From positions 24,578,682 to 24,642,681 of the forward strand of contig NC_091303.1 in the NCBI RefSeq assembly GCF_038502225.1: a DNA stretch of 64,000 bases, in the 5' to 3' direction. Below the pieces are notes generated by a model that searched no databases, was not told the origin of the DNA, and saw only the letters and a program-made list of their open reading frames with translations. Of this stretch, positions 19,655 through 32,720 are shown piece by piece (position 1 is the stretch's first letter; the number at the start of each line of letters is the position of its first letter). The translations under genes were made by a program, and so were the position numbers. Source of the stretch: Cherax quadricarinatus. Taxonomy: Eukaryota > Arthropoda > Malacostraca > Decapoda > Parastacidae.

Positions 19655-19940
19655 CAGTTACTAAAAACAAGACATAGCCCCACTCCACAAAGGGGGCAGT
19701 AAAGCAATATCAAAGAACTACAGACCGATACCACTAACATCCCATATCATAAAAATCTTGGAAAGGGTCCTAAGAAGCAAGATCGCCACCCATCTAGATA
19801 CCCATCAATTACACAACCCAGGGCAACATGGGTTTAGAGCAGGTCGCTCCTATCTGTCCCAGCTACTGGATCACTACGACAAGGTCCTAGATGCACTAGA
19901 AGACAAAAAGAATCCAGATGTAATATACACAGGATGGGCC
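19655..19940 (+). repeat. Fragment of a CR1/L2-like LINE reverse transcriptase
   Basis: In frame it reads KNYRPIPLTSHIIKILERVL followed by HGFRAGRSYLSQLLDHYD, the RT region between motifs 1 and A. It is probably the same general family as 48262-49404. Both ends are cut. Confidence 0.7.
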
Positions 19941-21760
19941 AAAATTCATGAGGTTTCTCTCCTAAGTGTGGGTTTCTGGTGAATTACTATATACCAACAA
20001 TACAACAGTGAAGTGGCCATTTAATGTTAACACAAAGTGGTAGAAGCATATCACTGATGAGGGTTTTATATATAACCCAGGATCATGTGGCTGAGATGCT
20101 GATGTCAGTATAGAATTAGAGCAAAGTTATGCAATGTTGTTTAAATGTTTCAGTTTAAGCCTGTTGCATTCCCTACCTTGAAGGAGGGGTTATCAATAAA
20201 TTTTTGGCTCACTTCAAGATATGCAATTATGGCTTCAGTTGTCTCTCTAGATAAAAATGAGTGTAGCGTGTGGGCAGGCAAGAGCAGTAGGAGCATCAAG
20301 GAAAGAGGGAGTTGCAGTGGGCCAACTGGCTTAGTTGTAAGAGCCTGTGAAGATGGCATCAACTTCTTGTATTCATAAGAATATTGGAAGTGTGGGGTGT
20401 GTATTTCCATGGTAGATGTAGCAGTAGTTAGCCTTTGGTAGGTTTCAGAGAATGTGAAGGAATGGTGGTACTATTTTGTGGTCTAGAAGTGAGAGGTTTT
20501 GAAAGTCTTTGGGTTGAGGTAAGTGTTGAAGGGACAGCTGAGGAGGACTGTAGGTTATGGGACAGAGGTGACAGGTGGTCAACTAATATACGTATAGTGG
20601 AATGTGCTAAACCAGCAGGGGGTTATACCACACTTGAGGGAAAAGAAGGCAGTCAGGTTCGATCCAAAGAACAGAATCGATCTTGTTTGGATCAAGAGCT
20701 TCACCAGCACCTCTGCTTTGTCTTTGAAAACAGTATGAAGGTTGCATCCACCCAGGGAGGGACTCCTGGGTGCATTGGATGACTCTGGAGTAATATGAAG
20801 TAGTCTCTCATGTAGGTGTGTTAAGTACTAGCCATGTTATGTGACAAACCCATTTTCTCCCTCAGGTGCCAGATTTTGTTTTCACAAAGGAAAATTGGGC
20901 ACTAGAGAATAAGAGGGATGTGCTTCTTAGCAGTTAAGGCAGAATGGAGGTCAGTTGTAATTAATTTTGCTGTCTTGACAGATGGAAGACACCACCTGAG
21001 ACTTGCAATATTTTGTCATGTGGCCATAGCACCAACACTTGTGGCTTCTTGTTGTGTGGGTTTGAGCAAGATCTGACCTATGCATATTGAGGGAGGAAGT
21101 TGATATCCCTCAAATTTCATTTTATAGATTTTAAGTGGGCATTTTCTTTATCCACAAATAGGGCCAATATAATTATTGATACTGGTGACTGGGAGGTGTT
21201 GTAGTTCTATGAAGTCTCTTTGTTGAGAGTAGGTTGTAGATTCTTGCTGGACAACAGCATAGGCTATGACAACAGTTTCTTGGCATTAATTGAGGGAAGA
21301 GTGTCAGTGGACTGTTATTGGTGTTGTACCAATGGTGTTATCAACATGGTCGATATCATTAACTCTGATGCATGTTCCACTTTGCAAAAGATGGCAGTAG
21401 ATGTCTTGGACAAAATGGGTTGAGAATTGTGCTAGTGTGGTTCAAGCATGCATCAGGGTTTATCAGTTGCATAAAAACATTCATTGGTGTGCTTAGAGTT
21501 CATCTAATGGGAAAAAGTTTCCAGGTTGTTTTTCTTAGTGGTTCATTAGGGTGTTACATCTGCATCCTCTTTTGTTATGGTGGTTTAGCAGGACTGTCAA
21601 CCTTTCTGCTCAATGGTACTTAGTCTGTGAATCTTAAGAGGCATCATGGGTGAAGCTGATAACATATCAGGGTCATCAAAATAGGCAGGTACTGACTGGG
21701 TTAAGGCAATAAGTGGTTGCTCAAATTTGTTTTCATTAAAGCAGAATGTTCACAATCTTT
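19941..21760. other. Unassigned 1.8 kb, no gene recognised
   Basis: Several short open frames up to about 115 residues exist, but none shows domains, signal peptide or codon pattern that I can support. I saw no splice-bounded segment resembling FMR1 exon 2. Probably intronic or old repeat sequence. Confidence 0.4.
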
Positions 21761-22690
21761 ACTCCAGGAAGATTTGAATAGACTGATGCAGTGGTCGGAG
21801 AAGTGGCAGATGCAGTTTAATATAGACAAATGCAAAGTTCTAAATGTTGGACAGGACAATAACCATGCCACATATAAACTAAATAATGTAGATCTTAATA
21901 TTACGGATTGCGAAAAAGATTTAGGAGTTCTGGTTAGCAGTAATCTGAAACCAAGACAACAGTGCATAAGTGTTCGCAATAAAGCTAATAGAATCCTTGG
22001 CTTCATATCAAGAAGCATAAATAATAGGAGTCCTCAGGTTGTTCTTCAACTCTATACATCCTTGGTTAGGCCTCATTTAGATTATGCTGCACAGTTTTGG
22101 TCACCGTATTACAGGATGGATATAAATTCTCTGGAAAATGTACAAAGGAGAATGACAAAGTTGATCCCATGTATCAGAAACCTTCCCTATGAGGATAGAC
22201 TAAGGGCCCTGAATCTGCACTCTCTAGAAAGACGTAGAATTAGGGGGGATATGATTGAGGTGTATAAATGGAAGACAGGAATAAATAAAGGGGATGTAAA
22301 TAGTGTGCTGAAAATATCTAGCCTAGACAGGACTTGCAGCAATGGTTTTAAGTTGGAAAAATTCAGATTCAGGAAGGATATAGGAAAGTACTGGTTTGGT
22401 AATAGAGTTGTGGATGAGTGGAACAAACTCCTGAGTACAGTTATAGAGGCCAGAACGTTGTGTAGCTTTAAAAATAGGTTGGATAAATACATGAGTGGAT
22501 GTGGGTGGGTGTGAGTTGGACCTGATAGCTTGTGCTACCAGGTCGGTTGCCGTGTTCCTCCCTTAAGTCAATGTGACCTGACCTGACTAGGTTGGGTGCA
22601 TTGGCTTAAGCCGGTAGGAGACTTGGACCTGCCTCGCATGGGCCAGTAGGCCTTCTGCAGTGTTCCTTCGTTCTTATGTTCTTATGTTAT
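21761..22690 (+). mobile_element. 5'-truncated CR1-like LINE copy
   Basis: Homology to 40801-41717 starts abruptly at ACTCCAGGAAGATTTGAATA and runs, with only a handful of mismatches, to a terminal TTCTTATG repeat, the microsatellite-like 3' end typical of CR1-group LINEs. The RT core is missing. An open frame (about 21754-22514) covers the C-terminal domain and ends MSGCGWV. Confidence 0.88.
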
Positions 22691-22774
22691 TCAAGATTAT
22701 ACTGTGCCATTGAAAATTATCCTGTGCCATTGTATGTACTGTATATACACGGCCGATAAGAAATCAAATTAGTA

Positions 22775-23918
22775 CAGTGGACCCCCGCATAACGATGGCA
22801 TCACATAGCGATTATTTCGCATACCGCTTACTTTAATTGCAAAAATTTTGCCTCACATACCGCTTAAAAACCCGCTTACCGATTTTCTTCCGAGACGCGC
22901 TCACATGTTCCGCCGGTGGCATTGTTTACCAGCCAGCCTCCGCGGTAACATCCAAGGATACAATCGGAATATTTCGTATTATTACAGTGTTTTCGGTGCT
23001 TTTTCTGGAAAATAAGTGACCATGGGCCCCAAGAAAGCTTCTAGTGCCAACCCTACAGCAATAAGGGTGAGAATTACAATAGAGATGAAGAAAAAGATCA
23101 TTGATAAGTATGAAAGTGGAGTGCATGTCTCCGAGCTGGCCAGGTTGTATAATAAACCCCAATCAACCATCGCTACTATTGGTGGTACAGCTGCTGCTGC
23201 TGCTGCACTGTCAGCTGCTGCTGCTGCTGCACTGTCAGCTGCTGCTGCTGCTGTAGCACCGTTGTTGGTGTGGCTTATTGAGAATACCAAGAAACAATTA
23301 ACCCCAGAGGATTTGCCACCCAGGATAACCCAAAAAAGTCAGTGTCATCGAAGACTGTCTAACTTATTTCCATTGGGGTCTTTAATCTTATCTCCCAGGA
23401 TGCAACCCACACAAGTCGACTAACACCCAGGTGAACAGGGAAAAATGCCTGGAACTAGTGCTCATATTGGTGAATTTAAAGCCAGCAAAGGTTGGTTTGA
23501 GAGATTTAAGAATCGTAGTGGCATACACAGTGTGATAAGGCCTGTTCTGGAAGAAAATGCCAAACAGGACCTACAGTACTCAGGAGGAAAAGGCACTCCC
23601 AGGACACAGTGTCTCATCAGTCATTGCTGCATCTTCAATAAAGGTAAGTGTCATTTATTCTTCATTTAGTAGACTAGTACATGCACAATATATACTGTGC
23701 ATGTACTACTCTACTATTGTGCATGTATCCTTCTCTTTGTGTGTGGGAAAATGTATATTTCATGTGGTAAAATTTTTTTTTTCATACTTTTGGGTGTCTT
23801 GCACGGATTAATTTTATTTCCATTATTTCTTATGGGGAAAATTCATTCACATAACGATTATTTCGCATAACAATTACCCCTCTTGCACGGATTAAAATCG
23901 TTAACCGGGGGTCCACTG
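22775..23918 (+). mobile_element. Tigger derivative, sister of 12284-13871 with short CTG repeat
   Basis: TA flanks, ends CAGTGGACCCCCGCATAACG and CCGGGGGTCCACTG. Same leader, same start, same captured SINE piece and same 3' end as the 12284 element, but the tandem array is only a short run of GCTGCTGCTGCTGCACTGTC-type units (23186-23262). Confidence 0.9.
23022..23423 (+). pseudogene. Tigger transposase N-terminus with short poly-Ala insertion
   Basis: MGPKKASSANP through PQSTIATI is kept, followed by about 25 residues of ALSAAAAA-type repeat, then PLLVWLIENTKKQ and SINE-derived codons to a stop. The DDE core is absent. It is the unexpanded counterpart of 12555-13376. Confidence 0.8.
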
Positions 23919-25066
23919 TATATGCTTAACATGAGTAATCTTATTGTAGAATTTCCATGTAAATATTTTATTTATTTATTTTTTCATTTTTTTTGTACTA
24001 TTACTGAACATAACCTGCACTGTATCCCTAACTTTATAAAAAGAAATTTGAATAACATTAACAGTGTATGATTCACAGAAGTTTTATCAAGGAACAAAAA
24101 GGCAAAATGCTGTGGCTGGAACAATACAGAAATAACCTGTAGGAAGAGGGCTTATGACAATGTTTTGGTCCGACTTGGACCATTTACAAAGTCACAATAA
24201 CATGAGAGCAAGGGAGCCAGTATATATTGGATGCTCAAAGGTGATTGAGTTCTGAGGAAGAATTGTGATTGTACTTGGATCAGTAAAGGGTTTTGCAGTC
24301 ACTTGGGATATAGGAGAATGAGGCTGTATCTTGTTTATCAAGATGGCTAAGTTAAGGGCAACTCTTATTTAAAAGAAACCATGTATCCACCCCTCACTTC
24401 CACTGAAACAAGTAGTGCCATTTTTTCCTACTCAGAATGCCAGGCTGGTACCTCCAGAGTTGGCTATCTAGGTTTGGCAAAGCAGTTTTCATTAGAGCAC
24501 TGACCATGCAACTTTTTTTTTTTCCACGTACTGGCAGTGTGCGGACCTGCAAAAATGCCAGGAGTCACACACCTTCAGTTGCCACTCCTGGATCTGCAGG
24601 CAACTAAAGGCAATATTTGTCATTAGAGGTTCTGTCAGGTTTCCTCCCAGTCTCTTGCTGGAAGATCAACTGACCTGTCCTAAGTTTATTTTGAATTCTG
24701 TTTTGGAGTAATACAATGACCTCAGCAGCACCCTCAGAAGCTATGTTAAATGGGTTGACAGCGTTCTCTTTTCTCGTCTAGGAGCTGGATTTTACAACCT
24801 CGTAAAATTTCCCTGCTAATGAGGCTAGAAGGGCACGGGGATTTAGATTTGCTCCAAGGAGGGAGACAAATGGAAAAGTTCCTTGGATTAAGAGTCCCTT
24901 CGCCTTGACAAGAGATCATCCCTTCCTCTTTGAAGAGAGTTTAATTATATTCATTGAGAGGTGTTCAACATACTATAGGGGTGTTACATAGCACCTGTGG
25001 AATGGAAAGTATTTAGGTTTGAACCAAGGAAGTGTTAGTAGATCCAATTCTTCATATCAAGATTAT
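23919..25066. other. Non-coding interval with one fold-back arm
   Basis: Holds a single arm of the fold-back family (about 24117-24191, TTTGGTCCGACTTGGACC). The rest shows no ORF or ends I can name. Confidence 0.45.
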
Positions 25067-26452
25067 CTCTTTCAGGGTCCAAACCCCCAATCTGAAACTT
25101 GTCCACAAGTTCCAAGAATTTTCAAAAAAAAATTTATATTTTTTTCTTATGAAATGATATAGAATCTTTTTCTGCAGGTAATAAAACAAAAAGTACTAAA
25201 TTTGATGAAAAATTGATGAAATTACGCTCTCGTGAATTTTGTTGTGTCAGCGATATTTATGCATCGGCTATTTTACTCATTTTGACTCCCATTTTAGGCC
25301 AGTTACATCATTCCTGTATATTACTTCTACTTTACTGATTGAGCAAGAAATCACCCAGTCAACTGTTTCAAGTATCCAACAGAATGGAAACTGGTAATTT
25401 GGCCAATTTCACACAAAGTTCAAAATATTTCAATTTCAAAATAGGATCCAGAATAAACCATGCAAGCATTCCTGGCACCAAAATAACATTTCCTCTTGTT
25501 TATTAGTTACATTTCCAGGCTTTACAAATGAATTCCATTGTGATTTTTTATTCACAAAATGAGTTTTTATTCACACCAAAAACAGATTTACTGTTAAGCA
25601 ATATTGTAATAATTGTATAAATAATATCGGTGCATTCGTGAATGCACATTAGACACACCAACATGATGTCATTTGTTTACTCTTGAACATTGTCAAAAAT
25701 TTAACATTTCTGCTAACTTCACCTCTTCAAGGGGGGCTCCTTGGCGTGGTGAAGAGGCTCTTGGTCTGAGGAATTAGCCCTGTCGGTCTTCTTCCTCAGA
25801 CCGAACCTAATTACCCCCCATTCTCCCCTTCCCTATCCCATCCTCCCCTTTTTCCATTCCTCCTCCTCCTCCTCCTCACCCCTCCCTTTTGCCCTTCCTC
25901 TTTTTGGCCTTTGGGATTTCTCCCACAGGCGCGCTAGTTCCTCGGTAGGGGAAAGGACACCGGGGTCCATCCCATTCCGTTGAGGTTCTTGGCGGTGGTG
26001 TAGTTTGCCGTGGAATCTGGATTGCCTGGGGATGTCCCGATCCCTCTCCGGTATCCCGGAGTAGCTTTGGGTGTCTTTTGGGCGACGGGTGTATCTCTGG
26101 AAGCCACCTTTCGGATTCCGGGGGTGGTGGCCGAAGGAGGTATGCTTTGTGGCGGATATCCGGCCGCCCTCTCTTTTGTCCACCGAGGTAGCTCGGCAGA
26201 TGTGAGGTTGCTATCCCGGATTGCTGGTTTACTGGCATGAAGGGTAGGGTATGGCACGGGTTCCATGCTGCATCTGCACTACTAGCGGTGTTGAGGTCCT
26301 CTTGGGCGCGGAGGGAGATTTCCGGCCCTTTCATTCCTCCTGGGAACTATTCCTCCCCGCTCCCCCCCTTTTTTTATTCTTTTTTTTATTTTTATTTTCT
26401 TTTCTTCTTTCTTTTTTTTCTTAAAAACAAAAAGCAAAGGAGTAACCTAACC

Positions 26453-28389
26453 ATGGCAGCCCTAGTCCATGAAACCACTACCCCCGGGACCCTTCTTGAT
26501 ACCGCACCCCATTCTGACCCTGCCTTGTATTTAGACCACTCTTCGGACACTCCTGATGCCCCTGTACCTCTTGCTGGTGCTGTTTCCTCACCCGCTTCAG
26601 GTACCGGGGCTTCAACTGACTCCTTCGATTTGTCTGAACTTCGCTCTCCTTTGACTATGCTTCCAGCTTCTCCCTCTACGGTACGGCAATTTTCGAATCG
26701 CCCACCCATTTCACGCCGGACCAACTCCGGTCCTACTCCTAAACGCCAACGTCAATCTCCTGATGATGCTCCTTCATTACCTTCCCATTCTACTCGGAAA
26801 AGACCAACACGTCAAGCACTCCCTCTCCACGCTCAGTTTCGGACCACACAATGGACTAAATTCTTTACTTTAAGACCAACTTCTTCTTCTGCCTACCTTT
26901 CTGACCATAGTATTGGCAAAGCGCTCCTGCGTCATGTTGGCAGAGATATTTCATTTCACGCTCTCAAGAGCGGTACGCGCATCGTCACTGTCCAGAATGC
27001 TACCCAAGCTCATGATCTTTCTCTCCTTTCGAATATCGATACTACTCCTATCACTATTGAAAAACATCTTTCTCTCAATTCTTGTAGTGGTACTGTCATT
27101 CTGCCCCATACCATAGTCCAACAGAATTTCCAGTCATGTGGCAATGACATTTTTGAACAGCTGGAACTCCAGGATCTCCCAATCCTCAAAGTAGACACTT
27201 ATGTCCTTCCTGCCCGGGGGCGGAGACGTTACCCTTGCAATGTGGCTCATTTAACTTTTGACAGCCGAGAACTCCCGTCCTCTGTATATGTCGCGGGACA
27301 TCGGTTACAAGTTCGAAAGGTGATACCTACACCGCAACAATGTAGAAATTGCTGGCGTTTTGGTCACCCAGCGAAATATTGCAGATCTATGGCCAAATGC
27401 CCGGTCTGTGGTGCCGACGACCATTCTAATACATCTTGCAGTCAACCTCCATCTTGCCTTAATTGTAATGAAGCTCACCCTTCGTACTCCCGCCGTTGCC
27501 AGGTCTACTTAAATGAACGTGAAATCCGTTGCCTCAGAGGCAGAAGGTCCCCCTTATGCTATGGCAGTTACTCATTTCCGCCTCCAAGGGAGACTACCCC
27601 GTGTTTCTTATTCTCGTGTTTCCAAACATCCCCCCACTTCTGGGGTCCCATCTTCTGCAGCCTCCTCTGTTGTTACCCCTCCCATAGCCACTACGGCATC
27701 TAATCCTTTTGCTGTCCTTGGCTCTGACGTCCCGACTACAACTCAGTCTGTTCTCACATCTTCGCGTCCTTCCTCACAAGCCCCAGTATCGACAAGACCT
27801 CGTACGACACCTAATACCAATCGCCCCTCTACTCAGAAGTCCGAAAAATCCACATTGCTCAAATCTTCTTTGCCCCTTCCTTCCCTTCTTCCACCTCCAC
27901 ACTTTACCTTTCCAGTCTCTGTACCTAGTTCTTCCCCTCTCTCTGGCTCTGTTACAAGTGTGGAGATTCACCCTCCTCCTCGTACTATGCCTTCCACCCC
28001 CGTCCCCTCCCAAGTTTCTCCCTCTTCTGCCACCTCCCAGGTTTCTGCCTCTTCTGTCCCCCCCCCCCCACACTTCATCTCCAGTCCCTTACACTCTTCC
28101 CTCCCCCTCTACTTTGGTACAGTCCATTACTGTCCCAATCTTTACTCACCCTCCTCCTTCTATCTCCAATATGGTCTCCCATACATCTTTGAATTCAGAA
28201 ACACTTGAAGCCATTTCAGAATATATTGCAGAGACTAAACCTTCAATGGACACTGATTCACTTCCTGTTCCTTCTCTTCCCTCTCCTCCATCTTCCCAAC
28301 CCCATTCTTCGCAACGCTCCGTTCCTTCGCTACTTGAACATCTTCCAATGCCACCACACGTTGACTTTTCTAACCCCTCTAGTCCGTAG
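26453..28389 (+). pseudogene. LINE ORF1 (Gag-like, CCHC zinc knuckles), two frameshifts
   Basis: Starts MAALVHETTTPGTLLDTAP in a CCATGG context after a pyrimidine-rich leader. The N-terminal half is Ser/Thr/Pro-rich. A folded middle is followed by three Cys-rich knuckles around 27345-27505 (CRNCWRFGHPAKYC, CPVCGADDHSNTSC, CLNCNEAHPSYSRRC), which bind nucleic acid in LINE ribonucleoproteins. The frame changes near 27540 and again at a run of about 12 C at 28058-28069. The last part ends PHVDFSNPSSP. The C-run shift could be sequencing or replication slippage. ORF2 begins 44 bases after the stop. Confidence 0.85.
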
Positions 28390-28433
28390 GTGCCTTTACC
28401 TACAGATTCCTGATATTTTCTTCATCGCCAATC

Positions 28434-31400
28434 ATGGCCTATTTACAGTGGAATATCCGCGGCCTCAGGGGTAATAGGGGTGAGCTTCAGATGTTGCTTT
28501 TCAGGTTTTCCCCTGTTGGTGCTTGCTTACAAGAACCAAAATTACACTTGGCTGTTTTCCATCCTATCTCAGGCTATAATTTATTGTATTCTTCGGATCC
28601 TTTCTCAGATGGGACCTTTAATGAAAGTGCCCTTCTTCTTCGCAATGATATTCCGTACTGTCAACTATTTGTCCATACCTCGCTGCATTACACTGCAGCC
28701 CGTATCCACTTGAATAAGTGGTTTACAATATGTTCTTTATATCTCTCTCCTTCTCGAGCATTTTCTATCCCAGACTTTGCCTTTCTTGTTTCATCCTTAC
28801 CACCACCACTTCTGTTACTTGGTGATTTTAATGCCCACCATTTCCTCTGGGGGGGGGTCTCATTGTGACTCACGTGGCATTCAGTTGGAGGCTTTTTTCG
28901 CCTCTCACCCCCTCCATGTTTTAAATACGGGTACTCCCACCCATTTTGATCCTCGTACTCATACTCTCTCTTGCATCGATCTATCAGTCTGCTCTTCCTC
29001 CACTGCACTAGACTTCACCTGGTCTGTTCTACCAGACTTACATGACAGCGATCATTTTCCGATCATTCTTACTTCTCCTTCCTATTCACCACCTTTCCGT
29101 AGCCCTCGCTGGCAATTTGATCGGGCAAATTGGGATCTTTACTCACACCTCACTGCTTTTAGTGAGGTTCCTTCTTCATCCTCCATTGATGAGCTCCTAC
29201 ACATCTTCTCGACGTCAGTTTATACCGCAGCTTCTCATTCTATACCCCAAACCTCAGGCAGGCATTCTCAGCAGTGCGTGCCTTGGTGGTCTCCCGCTTG
29301 TGCTCGTGCAGTACATTTGAAACGTGCTGCATGGGGCAGGTACCGGTACAATAGAACCGCTGAGAGACTTCTTGATTTTAAGCAGAAGCGTGCGATCGCT
29401 CGCCGTGTCATCCGTGAAGCTAAACGCACTTGTTGGCGAGACTATGTTTCCACCATCACCTCTGCTTCTTCTATGAGTGCAGTCTGGAAAAAAGTGAGGA
29501 AATTGAGTGGTAAATACTCTCCTGACCCAGCTCCTGTTCTACGGGTCGCTGGTGTTGATGTAGCAAACCCTCTCGACGTTGCCATTGAACTTGGCACACA
29601 TCTGGTCCGTATTTCCCGAGGGCTCCATCTATGCCCCTCGTTTCTTTCCTCAAAGTCTGCCAGAGAGTTAGTGCCCTTGGACTTTTCTTCTCTCAGAGAA
29701 GAACAGTATAATGTGCCTTTTACACTTCAAGAACTGGAGGCAACTCTCTCAGCTTGCCGATCATCGGCAGCTGGGCCTGACGACATTCATATTCGTATGT
29801 TACAACATTTACATCGGTCAGCCCTTGTAGTCCTCTTACACCTCTTCAATCTTATTTGGGCACAAGGAGTTCTTCCCCAGCTGTGGAAATCTGCCATTGT
29901 TCTCCCTTTCCGCAAACAGGGTACTACAGGACATGATGCCTCCCACTATCGCCCCATCGCTGTTACTAGTGCAGTTTGCAAAGTGATGGAACGTCTCGTA
30001 AATCGACGTTTAATGTGGTATTTAGAGACACACAACAGTCTCTCCGCTAGTCAATATGGCTTTTGTAAGGGTCGTTCTACCATAGACCCCTTACTACGCT
30101 TGGATACGTATGTTCGTAATGCCTTTGCGAATAATCACTCAGTTATTGCCATATTTTTTGACCTTGAGAAGGCATATGACACAACTTGGAGGTATAATAT
30201 TTTGGCCCAGGCCCATTCCTTAGGCCTCCGAGGCAATCTGCCATCCTTCCTTAAGAACTTTTTAACTGACAGACATTTCTGTGTTTGAGTCAATAATGTT
30301 CTTTCCCCGGACTTCGTCCAAGCTGAAGGTGTCCCTCAGGGATGTGTTCTAAGCACAACACTTTTTCTCCTTGCTATAAATGATTTGGCCTCTGTTCTTC
30401 CACCCAATATTTGGTCATCACTCTATGTTGATGACTTCGCTATTGCTTGTGCAGGCACTGACTGTCATCTTATTGCAGTTTCTCTCCAGCATGCGGTCGA
30501 CCGTGTTTCCACTTGGGCCACCACGCATGGGTTTAAATTTTCAAGTACCAAAACTCGCCAAATTACTTTCACTAGACGCTCTGTCATCTCCGATCGTCCT
30601 TTGTATCTCTATGGCTCCTGTATCCCCGAACGTGATACAGTCAGGTTTCTAGGCCTTCTCTTTGACCGTCGGTTATCCTGGAAACCTCACATAACCTCTC
30701 TGAAGGCAACTTGTCACAGCCGGCTAAACCTTCTTAAAACCCTTGCTCATCTTTCCTGGGGAGCTGATCGTCGAACTCTGCTTCGCCTACATTCAGCCCT
30801 CGTTTTATCGAAACTCGATTATGGTGACCAGATTTATTCCGCGGCCTCTCCTGCTACTCTCTCTAGCCTTAACTCTATCCATCACCAAGGATTACGTTTG
30901 TGCCTTGGTGCTTTTCGCTCTTCCCCTGTTGAGAGCCTCTATGCAGAAGCGAATGTTCCATCCTTGTCTGATCGCCGTGATGCCCATTGCCTTCGCTACT
31001 ATGTACGCTCTCACGATCTACACAATCCTTCCATTTATAGAATGGTCACTGATATTAGTAGACATTCTTTATTCGTTCGCCGCCCCTGTTTGCTCCGTCC
31101 CTTTTCTCTTCGCCTACATTCACTCTTGTCTTCCCTTCAGTTACCACCTTTATATGTTCATGTAGCATCTCACTTTTCCCTACCCCCCTGGGAAGTTCCA
31201 GCTGTTCGGGTCTGTTCTTTCTCACTCCCTTGCTCGAAAGCTCAACTGCCTACGGTGGCTTCCCACTCTCTTTTTCTTGATCACTTCCACTCCCATTCTC
31301 ATGCCACCGCTGTGTACACAGATGGCTCTAAGTCTTCAGACGGCGTCGGAGTCGCAGCAGTGTTTCCGGACAGCGTCGTGCGGGGACATTTACTATCTTC

Positions 31401-32136
31401 AGCTAGCATTTTTACTGCTGAACTGTATGCCATTCTTGCAGCACTTATTCGTATCGCATCTATGCCTGTGTCATCATTTGTAGTAGTCTCAGACTCCCTT
31501 AGTGCTCTACAGGCTATACGAAAATTTGATACATCTCATCCCCTAGTTCTCCGTATCCAACTTTGGCTACGCCGTATCTCTACCAAACATAAAGATATTG
31601 TTTTTTGTTGGGTCCCTGGTCATGTCGACGTACAGGGCAATAAACAGGCAGACACTGCTGCGCGGTCAGCAGTACATGACCTACCAATTTCCTATCGAGG
31701 TGTTCCATTTCTGGACTATTTTGCTGCAATAGCTACCCACCTTCGCACCCGTTGGCAACAACGTTGGTCAACTCTGCTCGGTAACAAACTTCATTCTATT
31801 AAACCGAGCATAGGTTACTGGCCGTCTTCTTGTCATCAGTGCCGAGGTTGGGAGACCACTCTCTCCTGCCTTCGCATTGGTCACACTCGTCTTACTCATG
31901 GGTATCTCATGGAGAGGCACCCTGTTCCTCTCTGTGAGCAGTGTCAAGTTCCAGTATCGATTAGCCACATTCTGTTAGACTGCCCTCTCTATCAACGAGC
32001 ACGCAGAATTTACCTCCAACGTCGTCTTCGTTCTACTACTCTCTCTTTACCTTCCCTTCTTGCTGATGGACCCTCCTTTAATCCTGACTCTCTCATTGAC
32101 TTCTTGACAACGACTGATTTACTCCACAAACTCTGA
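28434..32136 (+). pseudogene. LINE ORF2: endonuclease, reverse transcriptase and RNase H
   Basis: Starts MAYLQWNIRGLRGNRGEL, the APE-endonuclease first block, with the catalytic Glu in CLQEPKL and later LLGDFNAHH and SDHFPI blocks. A run of nine G at 28849-28857 shifts the frame. The RT follows with SSAAGPDDIH, HYRPIAVTS, motif A (FFDLEKAYD), a TGA at 30286 in the loop before motif B (EGVPQGCVLS), then motif C (SLYVDDFAI). RNase H is visible from TAVYTDGSKS with its catalytic Asp/Glu blocks (TAELYAIL, VSDSLSAL, GNKQADTAA). A Cys/His-rich tail follows. Only two lesions in 3.7 kb mean recent inactivation. Confidence 0.9.
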
Positions 32137-32720
32137 TGATACTTTTCGCACTCCCCTCAGCCCTTTCTAGTTCAGTCTCTTGCTGCCCTTTACCCTTTCA
32201 CCATCCACTGCCCCGCTGTTATCCGTAACCTATTACTCATCCATCTCCCTTTTGCCACCTGATGCCCTCGCTTCCTTCCTGCCCTGCAGCGCTGTATAGT
32301 CCTTGTGGCTTAGCGCTTCTTTTTGATTATAATAATAATCTGCTAACTTCAGCTCAGTTTCAAGCCATTTTCAGGACTAAAATCAGTCAAAATCATCTCT
32401 ATTTCTGTAATATATCTTCCATTTTATCATATGAGACCAATAAACTCCGAATACAACTGTAAAAAACATATAAAAAAAAATGCCGTAAATTTGCTGTTTT
32501 AATCCAGAAATATTGTCGCAGGTTTTCTTTTCATTATGCATTGTGTGCTGCAGGATTTGTTTTATGTGGTGCATACTTACCACATACATGTATTTGCTCA
32601 TATCTAGGCCCAAATTCATCACTCATAGCTCATCTAAGTGAGCTGAGCTTATAGCGTGGAACTACAGCTTGGACCCTGGCTTCAAAGACAAAACTACAGG
32701 ACAGACCCTCAAAGGGTTAA

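Larger units (their letters stand above)
25722..32338 (+). mobile_element. Nearly complete I/Nimb-like LINE with 13-bp target duplication
   Basis: Flanked by TCTGCTAACTTCA at 25709-25721 and 32339-32351. The order is: 5' UTR rich in pyrimidines; ORF1 with zinc knuckles; ORF2 with APE-type endonuclease, reverse transcriptase and RNase H; 3' UTR with GCTTAGCGCTTCTTTTTGAT and an (ATA/ATT)n tail. The RNase H and the CCHC ORF1 place it in the I superfamily, probably Nimb-like; the clade is inference. Only a few homopolymer frameshifts and one nonsense codon break it. Confidence 0.9.
25067..32716 (-). mobile_element. TTAA-family element interrupted by a full LINE
   Basis: Left end CTCTTTCAGGGTCC (25067) next to a decayed TTAT. 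Right end GACCCTCAAAGGG followed by TTAA (32717-32720). Internal sequence follows the order of the 45116-47117 copy (GAATCTTTTTCTG...GGCCAATTTCACACAAA...AACATTTCTGCTAA). The LINE at 25722-32338 splits it with a target duplication. Confidence 0.82.

Noticed and set aside
20145..20782. Short open frames of 77-115 residues
   Set aside because: No start context, domains or splice context distinguishes them from chance.
25876..26334. Several 76-152 residue frames in both strands of the LINE 5' region
   Set aside because: They lie in the GC- and pyrimidine-rich 5' UTR of the LINE, conflict with each other and show no recognisable domain.
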